DNA of 64,000 nucleotides from a virus. Made by a program: the position numbers and the translations under genes. Position 1 is the stretch's first letter. Each line of letters begins with the position of its first letter. The DNA is taken from the IMG/VR virus record IMGVR_UViG_3300034105_004893, positions 62,001-126,000 of that record. The stretch is one strand, 5' to 3'. Shown here piece by piece: positions 49,371 to 57,601 of the stretch. The notes beneath the pieces are model-generated. The model had not been told where the DNA came from and did no database searches. It saw only the letters and a program-made list of their open reading frames with translations.

Positions 49371-51443
49371 TTATTCTTCTGCCAAATCGCCTCTAGCAAA
49401 TATGCTTCCTACAAAATCAAGAACATCTGTTGCCGATCTTTCATTGTACCCGTATTGTTTTATCAAACGAGTCTTTATTGCATCGATCTTTTCTTGTATA
49501 TCTTTATCAACTACTGTGGCACCAGAAACATTTAAAGCAGAAAGCTTAATAGTGTCTTTAACATCTTCAAACAATTTAGCTTCCAATGCTTTTTTCAATT
49601 TAGAATTAGAATCCCATCGGAATGTCTTATGCTTAATTGCAAGATCTCCAATGAATGCAGCGATTTGTCTTCGGAAATCATCAGCACCTTGCTCTGGGAT
49701 ATCTATTTTCGATTCAACAGCCCTCATAAGCCTTTCGTCTGGCTTTCTATCTTGTCCAGTAATTGGATCTTTGATTTTAGACTTATTGATATAGGCCATG
49801 ATATTATCGATATAGTTGGTGCATAAACGAATTACTGCATCTTCATCGCCAACCAAGGCCTTTTGAACTTCTGCCTTCAAAATTTCAGTCAATTTCTTCA
49901 CCACCAAATCAACACAAGTAATATATCGACCAACATCATCTTTATTATTTAGCAAAGAACTACCTTCTAGGCCATCTCTTAGTTCATTCAAAACCATGAA
50001 CATATTTACATAATCATGATTGTTCGCAAGGCAATTGGAAAGTTTGTCTTGAATATATCGAACAGAAACACCTCTAGTCATGCCTTCGTCTGGATATCTG
50101 TCTTTTAGCTCTTTGACCTGTTCGTCTGTCCAACCTGGTAAGAGCTTACCATCATACAATTCTGCTTTTTCAACCAAAGATATCTTTCCATCTTTGTCGT
50201 CATTTAGTCTTGTCAAAATTGCCCATAATGCAGCAACTTCCAAGGTATGTGGAGCAATATGTTGCTTTACTTTTGTTGGCCCATAATCTTTTTCTAGAAT
50301 CTTTAGCTCTTCTTCCCAACGCAAAGTATAAGGAACATCAATCTTTACAGTTCTATCTCTAAGTGCTTCCATATATTGATTGCTTCTAAGTTTTTCATAT
50401 TCTGGATTATTGGTGTGTGTAAATATAGCCTCATCGATACCAACTTGACTAAATTTCTTTGGCTTGATACTTTGTTCTTGTGATGCTCCTAAGAGATCGT
50501 ACAAGAATGCTTGATCTAGCTTCAAAGCCTCTATAAATTCAATCATTCCCCGATTTCCCACACAAAATTCCCCGTCAAAATTAAAAGCTCTAGGATCAGA
50601 ATCGGCACCGAATGTTCCAATTCTGCCAAAGTTTATATCGCCAGTAAGTTCAGTACTATCTTGATTTTTTTCGTCTTTAGGTTGAAATGTTGCAATACCA
50701 CAACGATCAGACTCACTAAATGTCTTACGAATAACACGGATATGTTTTTCAAGAATCTTTTCCAAATCACCATCATATTTTTTCAACAATGCATTCATGA
50801 AAAATCTACATCTTGGATCTAGTTCTCCTTCGCATCGCAATTCATAAATTTCAGATCTTTCACTTTCTGGAACTGATTCTAACAAAGCACGATTAATTTC
50901 TTCCATGATTGGCTTTCGCACTTCTGGTGGCAGTAGCTTTAATGGCTGCTCATGCATTGGGCATTCATCTTCATCTTTTAAGTAAATCCCATCGACACCT
51001 GTTGGAAGATTAATCCATTTAAAACTATACCAAGCTCCAGCATCGGTGGTGGAATAACGCTCCATTTCTCTTTTGAACAATCTGCAAAGAGTTGATTTTG
51101 AGCTTCCTACAGGACCATGAAGAAGCAAAATTCGTTTTTCTGTTCCGAAATGACCAGCAGCACCCTTGATGAATTTAACAAGAGAATCTTTAGTTGGTGT
51201 CAAGCCAATAATGGGATATTCTGGGTTGTCGAAAAAATTATAATGTTTATATGTTTTGCGATATTCTTCTACTGGGTAGAATCCTTTTTCTATCACCATA
51301 TCAAAAATAATTTGCCAAGAATTCCTAAGTAACTTTGGATTGGTGTAACACAAATCTACATATTCAGAAAACGACATTTCGTTATTGAGAATTTTAAATT
51401 TACTTTGATCAAATTTACCTATAAACTTATTTAAAGCGTTCAT
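49371..51443 (-). CDS. prkA: PrkA/YeaG-type AAA+ serine kinase
   Basis: The 690-residue protein matches PrkA over its length (E. coli YeaG 644). N-terminal AAA+ domain: Walker A GPVGSSKS (110-117), PMHEQPLKLLP and the arginine-rich sensor region; FGADSDPRAFNFDGEFCVGNRG (family-specific segment), and GIDEAIFTHTNNPEYEKLR; a C-terminal kinase-like helical domain with YIQDKLSNCLA. Family knowledge: a stress-activated serine kinase (or protease) linked to sporulation and nitrogen/stationary responses. First gene of the three-gene cassette. Confidence 0.92.
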   Translation of the reverse strand: MNALNKFIGKFDQSKFKILNNEMSFSEYVDLCYTNPKLLRNSWQIIFDMVIEKGFYPVEEYRKTYKHYNFFDNPEYPIIGLTPTKDSLVKFIKGAAGHFGTEKRILLLHGPVGSSKSTLCRLFKREMERYSTTDAGAWYSFKWINLPTGVDGIYLKDEDECPMHEQPLKLLPPEVRKPIMEEINRALLESVPESERSEIYELRCEGELDPRCRFFMNALLKKYDGDLEKILEKHIRVIRKTFSESDRCGIATFQPKDEKNQDSTELTGDINFGRIGTFGADSDPRAFNFDGEFCVGNRGMIEFIEALKLDQAFLYDLLGASQEQSIKPKKFSQVGIDEAIFTHTNNPEYEKLRSNQYMEALRDRTVKIDVPYTLRWEEELKILEKDYGPTKVKQHIAPHTLEVAALWAILTRLNDDKDGKISLVEKAELYDGKLLPGWTDEQVKELKDRYPDEGMTRGVSVRYIQDKLSNCLANNHDYVNMFMVLNELRDGLEGSSLLNNKDDVGRYITCVDLVVKKLTEILKAEVQKALVGDEDAVIRLCTNYIDNIMAYINKSKIKDPITGQDRKPDERLMRAVESKIDIPEQGADDFRRQIAAFIGDLAIKHKTFRWDSNSKLKKALEAKLFEDVKDTIKLSALNVSGATVVDKDIQEKIDAIKTRLIKQYGYNERSATDVLDFVGSIFARGDLAEE

Positions 51444-51531
51444 CTGCTATCTCCGTTATATTTTCTGTAATGGCACAACTAATTCATTATAAGGTGAATC
51501 TTTTATTTTGTAAATAACTTTCTAAATTATT

Positions 51532-51897
51532 TCACTTTACTTCGCCCCATGCACTATCATTTTCAATATCATTTAATGGGTTAGATCTTTCAGCTTCGCC
51601 ATATGGATTAGATCCCATATGAGAATTTTCTTGTGCGTTAGACCTTTGATCTGTGACACCGCCAGGTCGTTCCATATTCCATTTATGTCTATAGTCATGA
51701 CCTGAAGAATCACTGTTCCAAACATCTGTGCCAATTGGATTGGTGAATTTAACCCTACAAGCGGTAAGGAGTTTTGTTTTTGATTTGGATTTACATTTTG
51801 GACAGGAAACATTTTTATATTTTCCTGTCTTATCGAAGTCGGCAATCTCTTCCCAAGATTTTTTACATTTATTACATTCAAAAGCATAATTCGGCAT
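51532..51897 (-). CDS. FmdB-type zinc-ribbon protein
   Basis: A 121-residue protein with an N-terminal CxxC...CxxC ribbon (MPNYAFECNKCKKSWEE, then VSCPKCKSKSKTKLL) of the FmdB/regulatory zinc-ribbon family, followed by a low-complexity tail rich in Asn, Ser and Gly. The ribbon family is often small regulators; the tail seems phage-specific. Confidence 0.7.
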   Translation of the reverse strand: MPNYAFECNKCKKSWEEIADFDKTGKYKNVSCPKCKSKSKTKLLTACRVKFTNPIGTDVWNSDSSGHDYRHKWNMERPGGVTDQRSNAQENSHMGSNPYGEAERSNPLNDIENDSAWGEVK

Positions 51898-51906
51898 TTT
51901 ATAATC

Positions 51907-52191
51907 CTATAAATTTTGTAAATCTCTAAACTTTTTATAAACTGTAGAGATTTTATCTAATTTAGTATCAAGTTTATAAAAGTTCCACCAAAAAGATTTA
52001 CTACAAAATTTAATAGCCTTATCAATAAGCTTTTGATTTAATGCCATATAAGTAAGTTCTACATTTTCTTGTTGTAGTGCTTGCTCTTCTGCCAATAGCT
52101 CTTTGTATTCTTCGGGAGAAATAGGCCTGTTCATTTCTTCTTCAAATTCTTCATCTTCTTCGTCATTATCTTCAAATTCAAATCGTTTCAT
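51907..52191 (-). CDS. Acidic hypothetical protein
   Basis: Read from MKRFEFEDNDEEDEE (52191), which directly follows the upstream stop; an ATG further up lies inside that gene. The 94-residue product has an acidic N-terminus and a helical C-terminus (IDKAIKFCSKSFWWNFYKLD). Function unknown. Confidence 0.5.
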   Translation of the reverse strand: MKRFEFEDNDEEDEEFEEEMNRPISPEEYKELLAEEQALQQENVELTYMALNQKLIDKAIKFCSKSFWWNFYKLDTKLDKISTVYKKFRDLQNL

Positions 52192-52192
52192 T

Positions 52193-52813
52193 TTAACCTC
52201 TGAATATGCATTCAAATATGTTTGTAGCCGACATCCATATATCATCCAATCTTCTTTCGTTTAGGCCTAACAAAGTACGATTGTATTTGGCCAAAGGATG
52301 AAATGGATACTCATCTTTATTTATCCATGAAGACAAATTAAAGTTACCCCAACCATTAGAATATGTCACAAAATTCACAATTTTATCTTCTTTTACATCA
52401 CAATATAAATCAGATTTCTCTTCAAAATTAGAATTTAAGTCATTTACTAAATAAAAATCATTTTTTTTATAATTTTTTTTAGAATGCAAAAAACTATTTT
52501 GCTCTAGCTCACGAACACAAATTATATCAGAACTAACAATCAAAGCTGGTAAACTTAGCTTGTCTTTTTCAATAAAATAACGCAAATAAGACAAACTATC
52601 GCTTGTTTTTAAAATTTCAAAATTAAAATTGAGCTTTTTTGCCCACATAAACAAATTTCGTTTTATGTCTTTTCTTTGACATGCTATTGCTATTTTTGCT
52701 TCTGGTAAGTATTTAGAAAATGAATAGGCACTAAGAAAAGCCATCCAATCACTTGAAATGCTATGATCGCAACAAATTAAAACACTTAAATTTTCGCCAG
52801 TACTTGTAATCAT
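52193..52813 (-). CDS. Possible GT-A-like protein
   Basis: A 206-residue protein with a Rossmann-like start (LSVLICCDHSISSDWMAFLS), IAIACQRKDIKRNL and LIVSSDIICVREL, which sits where a DxD strand would be in GT8-like enzymes (SSD replaces DxD), then FVTYSNGWGNFNLSSWIN. The resemblance to glycosyltransferases is moderate only; hypothetical is the alternative. Confidence 0.45.
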   Translation of the reverse strand: MITSTGENLSVLICCDHSISSDWMAFLSAYSFSKYLPEAKIAIACQRKDIKRNLFMWAKKLNFNFEILKTSDSLSYLRYFIEKDKLSLPALIVSSDIICVRELEQNSFLHSKKNYKKNDFYLVNDLNSNFEEKSDLYCDVKEDKIVNFVTYSNGWGNFNLSSWINKDEYPFHPLAKYNRTLLGLNERRLDDIWMSATNIFECIFRG

Positions 52814-52839
52814 GCATTAATTGAGAATGGAAGATCAAA

Positions 52840-53001
52840 TTAAATATGATCTTCTTTTTTTGATTTGTATACAGAAGTGAATTTTAGGTTTGTTGGCTTT
52901 GCTGGACTAACTTTTTTTGCCATAAGCATATTTGGAGAATTGGCACCTTTTGACTTAAAACCATAAAATTTTTCGTTCAAAAATTGTTGAAATGTTATCA
53001 T
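52840..53001 (-). CDS. 53-residue protein with head-type N-terminus
   Basis: A short gene whose ATG overlaps the upstream stop (ATGA). It begins MITFQQFLNEKFYGFKSKG, the clearest instance of the M-x-x-F-x-x-F-L-x-E pattern, then a basic tail (NLKFTSVYKSKKEDHI). Pattern and basicity suit an internal head protein. Confidence 0.6.
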   Translation of the reverse strand: MITFQQFLNEKFYGFKSKGANSPNMLMAKKVSPAKPTNLKFTSVYKSKKEDHI

Positions 53002-53297
53002 TTTGCAGTTCCTATTGTGCCAACTGCTGGGGCTGTTGTTTTTTTATTTTGTTGCTGTTTAATCATATTTTGAATTGCAATAGGATCAGGCTGTAAAGGA
53101 ATGCCTGATTTTTTCATATTAGCCAATGAAGCTTTGTATTTAGGATCTTCTTGAGTCATTTTCCAAGTTTGAGCAGGTGTCAAAGGTTTGTTAGTTTTAG
53201 GGTCTGTACCATATATTTGTGGTAAATTTTTCAATAGATCGCTAAATGTTCCAACTTGTTTTTCATCCGACTCTAGCCAATTTTTAAAATTAATCAT
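52998..53297 (-). CDS. Small virion-like protein with head-type N-terminus
   Basis: A 99-residue protein beginning MINFKNWLESDEKQVG. It continues with a Pro/Lys/Thr-rich, weakly structured body (LTPAQTWKMTQEDPKYKASL). It is coupled to the 53-residue gene with the same N-terminal pattern, so the two probably work together. Confidence 0.55.
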   Translation of the reverse strand: MINFKNWLESDEKQVGTFSDLLKNLPQIYGTDPKTNKPLTPAQTWKMTQEDPKYKASLANMKKSGIPLQPDPIAIQNMIKQQQNKKTTAPAVGTIGTAK

Positions 53298-53352
53298 TTA
53301 TACCCCTTTTCAATCTATATATATTTGTCACAAATCTTTAATTAGGTGAAAA

Positions 53353-53556
53353 ATGAAATTTTGTTGCTTTTACAATATGTTTTTTAGTGCTATTTTTGGA
53401 TTTTTTCTTTGTTTTTTTATTATTGGAACACAACTTATAAAAGAAAACGAAAAAGAAAAACATGATCACAAAACCTGTCAAAAATGCGTGTGCGAAAAAA
53501 AATGTAATTGTCCACATGAAAAAGAACCATGCGAAACTAAATGTTTATGCGATTAA
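53353..53556 (+). CDS. Membrane protein with cysteine-rich tail
   Basis: A 67-residue protein with one membrane segment (FFSAIFGFFLCFFIIGTQL) and a C-terminal Cys-rich tail (CQKCVCEKKCNC, CETKCLC) that could bind zinc or form disulfides outside the cell. It is a plus-strand gene ending 20 bases inside the convergent heptose gene; AGGTGAAAAATG gives a fair ribosome site. Confidence 0.55.
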   Translation: MKFCCFYNMFFSAIFGFFLCFFIIGTQLIKENEKEKHDHKTCQKCVCEKKCNCPHEKEPCETKCLCD

Positions 53557-54913
53557 TTATCTTGGTCGTTGAAATATTCTCTACCATGGGAGCAAAAATT
53601 GTATTCTTGGCAAATTCACGACCAATTACATTAGAATTTTGATACTCCATACCTTTAACCAAAAAATCAGGTTTTATTTTCTTTATAATTTCGTATGGAG
53701 TGTCTTCATCGAAATGTAAAACATAATCAACACATTGCAAATTGGCCAGCAATAACATTCTATCTTCTAGTTTATTGATTGGTCTGTTTGGCTTCAATTT
53801 AGAAACAGATTCGTCTGCATTTACAGCAACCAATAACTTATCTCCAAAACTTTTAGCATAATTCAAGTTACTTATGTGGCCTGAGTGAAGAATATCAAAA
53901 CATCCATTTGTCATACACAATTTAAAATTTCTATTTTCAAAAAATTCTGGTGTGACATACTTCGATTCAACTTTATTTAAAATTGAATTTATTTTATTGA
54001 AATCCAATGGCTTATTATGTTTTTCCTTTACATAAATAGAACCCATTTTAAAGGAAAATTTTGAAGCGTCTTTTAATGATATTCCATTTCCCAAACACAA
54101 TCCGCAAAATGCTATAAAACAATCACCAGCACCAATAACACTATTTGGAGCATCCAAAATTTCTTCACACTTGTAATCAAAATAATCACCATCATATCCA
54201 TACAATCCATCACCACCATTTGTTATGATTACATTTTTAGCATTGGTTATATTTATAATTTTTTCAATTTGCTTGTTGCGATCTGATTGCCCTGTAATAT
54301 TCTTTGCTTCTATTGAATTGGGCTTTATAAGACTACAACCAAGCCATTTATAAATATCTGTTTTTGGATCAACAATTTTAATTTGACATTTATGATTTTT
54401 AGCTAAATTTGAAACTATGTTGTTATAAAAAACACCCTTATCATAATCGGAAAATATAATAACATCAAATTCTTGTTCCATAATACGATCAAACAAATCA
54501 CAACAATATTTAGTTATTTCGCTCTCAGACAAACCACAATTAGACTTTTCCACATCCCATCTATATGTTGGAAATTCATTGCTATAAAATCTTTTTTTTC
54601 TTGAAATATTATTTGGAATATCAATAGAAAGAGAGGTGTCCAACCCATGTTTGCTTAAAATTGATTTTGCATTTGCATCAAGAAAAGAACAAAGAAATGT
54701 ATTCTTATTGAAGTTTTTTAACTGGAATGCGACATTTGCTGCTCCGCCTGGGAAAACATTTGTCGGATCTTCATTATCAGAATGCATTACTGGTATGGGG
54801 AATTCTGGCGATATTTTTCTAACACTAACATCAAAGTATTCATCCAACATAGAATCACCTATGACAGCGATTCGTATGTTACTATTTTTTATTTTCTCTA
54901 AAATATCTTTCAT
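53537..54913 (-). CDS. hldE: Bifunctional heptose-7-phosphate kinase / heptose-1-phosphate adenylyltransferase (HldE-like)
   Basis: A 458-residue fusion (E. coli HldE 477). The N-terminal PfkB-type kinase has GGAANVAF (56-63) and the catalytic GAGD (261-264); the C-terminal adenylyltransferase has TNGCFDILHSGH (335-346) and STTKIINRI near the end. Family knowledge: HldE phosphorylates D-glycero-D-manno-heptose-7-phosphate at C1 and adenylylates the resulting 1-phosphate, feeding LPS core synthesis. In a phage it would supply ADP-heptose for the GT9 enzymes at 58553 and 60074, or alter host surface sugars. Confidence 0.85.
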   Translation of the reverse strand: MKDILEKIKNSNIRIAVIGDSMLDEYFDVSVRKISPEFPIPVMHSDNEDPTNVFPGGAANVAFQLKNFNKNTFLCSFLDANAKSILSKHGLDTSLSIDIPNNISRKKRFYSNEFPTYRWDVEKSNCGLSESEITKYCCDLFDRIMEQEFDVIIFSDYDKGVFYNNIVSNLAKNHKCQIKIVDPKTDIYKWLGCSLIKPNSIEAKNITGQSDRNKQIEKIINITNAKNVIITNGGDGLYGYDGDYFDYKCEEILDAPNSVIGAGDCFIAFCGLCLGNGISLKDASKFSFKMGSIYVKEKHNKPLDFNKINSILNKVESKYVTPEFFENRNFKLCMTNGCFDILHSGHISNLNYAKSFGDKLLVAVNADESVSKLKPNRPINKLEDRMLLLANLQCVDYVLHFDEDTPYEIIKKIKPDFLVKGMEYQNSNVIGREFAKNTIFAPMVENISTTKIINRINI

Positions 54914-54963
54914 TTTTTGAACCCAAATAATTGTTTATGTAATTATTTGAGTTTACAAACAAA

Positions 54964-55836
54964 TTATTCAATACTTAATCCAAGACTTTGCATCTTTTGC
55001 ACCCATTCTTCCTGTTCTCTTTTATTTTCAGAATCAATTTTTAAAACCTTAGTTCCTTGCAAAGATTTTGACAAAGCTTCAACTTCCAACCTTGTAAGCC
55101 TCATAGCTCCACGATGTTCATGATAGTCCTCCCATGCTTCAATAGCCCAAGGAACAATAGGCTTTATAAGTTCTAACATGGCATCTGCGAATACTCTAAT
55201 CTCCCATTGAGCATGAGGATCGCAACGCAAGGCCAAAAAGTGCAAAAGATTATGCAAATCTACTTTCCAATACCACTCTGTATAAAAATTAACTGGTAGA
55301 AGCATCCTTGCTTGTTCTCTAGCCACACCTTTTTGAATTGCTTTTTCATATTCATCGTATGATTGATTGCAGATAGAATCTATCTTTTCAATAAAGTTAG
55401 AAGCATCAACTTCATTTATTGATTCGCCACTTCCTTGTTTATTTACTGATGATTGTTGCCTCACATTTTCAATTTCTGGCTTATAAAATTCATCCTTCAT
55501 CATTGAATATCTTCCACTGTATTCGTTAATTTTAGCGGTCCTATGCCTCACCATTTGTCTGGCTACGAATATGGGCATTTGCATATTGAATTTTATTTCA
55601 ATCATCTCGAATGGGGTTGTGTGCTTGTGACGAAGCAGATAACGAATCAATCCTCTATCTTCATTAATGGTTTTAGTTCCATCTCCATAAGAAACTCTAG
55701 CAGCTTGAACTATTGCGTAATCTGCGGTCTTCCTATCATCTGGAACAAGTCTTGGCATAACATCAACAATCGTCACATGACCCTTGTCCAAGCATTTGAT
55801 TGTTTTTTCAGAAACATTTGTCAAAACATCATGCAT
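54964..55836 (-). CDS. thyX: Flavin-dependent thymidylate synthase ThyX
   Basis: A 290-residue enzyme with the ThyX signature RHR-x7-S (R97, R99, S107 in RQMVRHRTAKINEYSGRYS), TPFEMIEIKFNMQMPIFVAR, and a C-terminal PIVPWAIEAWEDY. It methylates dUMP using tetrahydrofolate and FAD. An insertion near residues 115-150 is larger than in the shortest homologues. ThyX is a common large-phage gene that secures dTTP. Confidence 0.92.
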   Translation of the reverse strand: MHDVLTNVSEKTIKCLDKGHVTIVDVMPRLVPDDRKTADYAIVQAARVSYGDGTKTINEDRGLIRYLLRHKHTTPFEMIEIKFNMQMPIFVARQMVRHRTAKINEYSGRYSMMKDEFYKPEIENVRQQSSVNKQGSGESINEVDASNFIEKIDSICNQSYDEYEKAIQKGVAREQARMLLPVNFYTEWYWKVDLHNLLHFLALRCDPHAQWEIRVFADAMLELIKPIVPWAIEAWEDYHEHRGAMRLTRLEVEALSKSLQGTKVLKIDSENKREQEEWVQKMQSLGLSIE

Positions 55837-55949
55837 GATATTTTCCTTTTAAAAATCAATAATTAACATTTCAAATTATAGCAAAAATCAATCCAATTAA
55901 ACAATAGATATAATCGACAACAAACAAAGTAAATAATAACAAGGCAATT
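55837..55949. promoter_or_regulatory. Divergent promoter region between thyX and the NDP kinase-like gene
   Basis: This 113-base AT-rich spacer contains TATAAT at 55909-55914 in the plus direction, 36 bases before the NDP kinase ATG. No convincing -35 TTGACA was found at the usual distance. The minus-strand promoter is not evident. Confidence 0.4.
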
Positions 55950-56429
55950 ATGTACAAAATATTAGTAATGCAAAAACCAGCAGCAAGAGACAGAATTGGA
56001 ATAATCAGAAAATGGCTTGAAGAAAATACAAACGGAATAATTGCAGAAAAAGATGTTTTAATAGATGATCGAATCATAAGAGAACATTATAAAGAACATG
56101 CAGATAAAGACTTTTATCCGACAATGATACAATATTATGTCGGAAAAACAGTAAAAGTGTGGATAGTAGAAGTGGAAAATATAGCAGATTTAAAAGCAGC
56201 AATTGGACATCCAAAAGCAAAAGATGGATTTCGCAAAGAATTAATGGGAGATAGAATAAAAGAAGTAATAGAAAAATTTGGAGTAATGGACAATGGAATT
56301 CATGCTTCTGATTCTGAAGAAAGTGGGAAAAGGGAAATTAGCTTGTGGTTTGGAAATTCTTATTTGTCTCCATCGTCTTCAAATGAACTTCCACATTTTA
56401 AAGAATGGCTTAAAAATAGATGTTCCTAA
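55950..56429 (+). CDS. Nucleoside diphosphate kinase-like protein
   Basis: A 159-residue protein with the NDK fold: LVMQKPAARDRIGIIRKWL (ATP lysine region), EHYKEHADKDFYPTMIQY, and the active-site NGIHASDSEESGKREISLWF with His118. Differences from canonical NDKs include ADLKAAIGHPKAKDGFRKEL replacing the GATxPxxAxPGTIR segment. It equilibrates NTP pools by phosphohistidine transfer. Nucleotide role fits with ThyX next door. Confidence 0.82.
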   Translation: MYKILVMQKPAARDRIGIIRKWLEENTNGIIAEKDVLIDDRIIREHYKEHADKDFYPTMIQYYVGKTVKVWIVEVENIADLKAAIGHPKAKDGFRKELMGDRIKEVIEKFGVMDNGIHASDSEESGKREISLWFGNSYLSPSSSNELPHFKEWLKNRCS

Positions 56430-56484
56430 TATTAAAAGTAACCAATATCTCCCATCACAACATCTGGCAAATTAGGAAACATTT

Positions 56485-56691
56485 TTAAAATTTTATTTTT
56501 TTTTTATTCTTCTTTTTTTCAAGATCATCTACAGTCAATAGGGTTGGAGGTGTTCTAGTTACCATTCCCATGCCTAAAGGTCTTGCAAATTTCGCAACAT
56601 CAGCAGTAGATGTCATGCCACCAGAACCACCTGCTGGAGCAGCAGCAGTTGCTACCTCATTTTGAAACCAATTTTTAAAGTTTAATTTCAT
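56485..56691 (-). CDS. Small virion-like protein with head-type N-terminus
   Basis: A 68-residue protein beginning MKLNFKNWFQNEV, then an Ala/Gly/Pro-rich stretch (TAAAPAGGSGG) and a basic end (KKKNKKKIKF). It is coupled to the next gene upstream by ATGA. The alanine-glycine stretch and basic tail suit a packaged, flexible protein. Confidence 0.5.
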   Translation of the reverse strand: MKLNFKNWFQNEVATAAAPAGGSGGMTSTADVAKFARPLGMGMVTRTPPTLLTVDDLEKKKNKKKIKF

Positions 56692-57173
56692 GCCATTCCA
56701 CCCATTCCACCCATTGCACTCATATCATCGCCACCTGCTGGTGCCGCTGGTGGAGTCCATCCGGTTGTTAAAAATTTGATTAAATCGTTTTTTGATAAGT
56801 AATACATATTTTGATCTGGTGAATCTTTTTTGAGTATTCCATCCTTCAAATAACTTCTATTTCCGCCCTTTGTTGGCTTAATTCTTATAGCTGCACCTTT
56901 TTCGGTAATTGAATCTGGTACTATTTCCCAAGCAGACATTTTATAAGCAACTTCTTTATTTGGGCTTCCTAAAACAAAATGTGATGATATCCAAGGTTCA
57001 CTAGAAAATATACTTTTTAAAGATTTCCAATCAATTCCAAATTCATCTTCGAGCGTATCAAAGTAATTACTACCCGCTGGGTCTTCTGATGCAATATCAG
57101 TCTCAGACCTCTTTTCTAAAGTTTGATCTATTTCTTCGAAAAATCTTTTAAAGTTATTGAATAAATAATTCAT
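56688..57173 (-). CDS. Hypothetical protein with Ala/Pro/Gly-rich tail and head-type N-terminus
   Basis: A 161-residue protein: N-terminus MNYLFNNFKRFFEEID resembles the F-x-x-F-x-x-F/L pattern of neighbours; the middle has DSITEKGAAIRIKPTKGGNR; the C-terminus is PPAAPAGGDDMSAMGGMGGMA. The APAGG motif also occurs in the 68-residue partner. Function unknown, virion role suspected. Confidence 0.5.
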   Translation of the reverse strand: MNYLFNNFKRFFEEIDQTLEKRSETDIASEDPAGSNYFDTLEDEFGIDWKSLKSIFSSEPWISSHFVLGSPNKEVAYKMSAWEIVPDSITEKGAAIRIKPTKGGNRSYLKDGILKKDSPDQNMYYLSKNDLIKFLTTGWTPPAAPAGGDDMSAMGGMGGMA

Positions 57174-57193
57174 ACATTATATAGGAAACAAAA

Positions 57194-57565
57194 ATGAAAA
57201 ACTTCTCAGAAACATATAAGGAAATACAATTAGCTTGGGATAAGTACCTTGCTCTAGAAGGCAAAGTTAAAGAATTAATCGATGATCACGATTTAATGCT
57301 TTTCTTTAAGCACAAAGGAGATGTTTACGGAACCAACGAAGATGGAAGGCTATCTTATGCCACCATGCTTGACAAAGAAGAAAGCAAAAAGCTAAAAGAT
57401 GATCTTCGTATCATGGCAATAAATCTCACACAAGCAGCAAACGAAGAACCAAGAGAATATATCTTTTCTAATGAAAATATTAAAAATATTAGAAAAAATA
57501 TAGTCAGTCGTGAAGATGCAGAAAAAGAAATAAAAGAAAAAATGAAAAATAAAAATGAATTTTAA
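57194..57565 (+). CDS. Hypothetical helical protein
   Basis: A 123-residue protein, helical throughout (SETYKEIQLAWDKYLALEGK, EESKKLKDDLRIMAINLTQA) with a Lys/Glu/Asn-rich tail. AGGAAAC lies just before the ATG. Function unknown. It diverges from the 57173 gene with 20 bases between starts. Confidence 0.55.
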   Translation: MKNFSETYKEIQLAWDKYLALEGKVKELIDDHDLMLFFKHKGDVYGTNEDGRLSYATMLDKEESKKLKDDLRIMAINLTQAANEEPREYIFSNENIKNIRKNIVSREDAEKEIKEKMKNKNEF

Positions 57566-57601
57566 ATTTCATAAAAACGAATTTTTTTACTCGCTTGCGT
57601 A

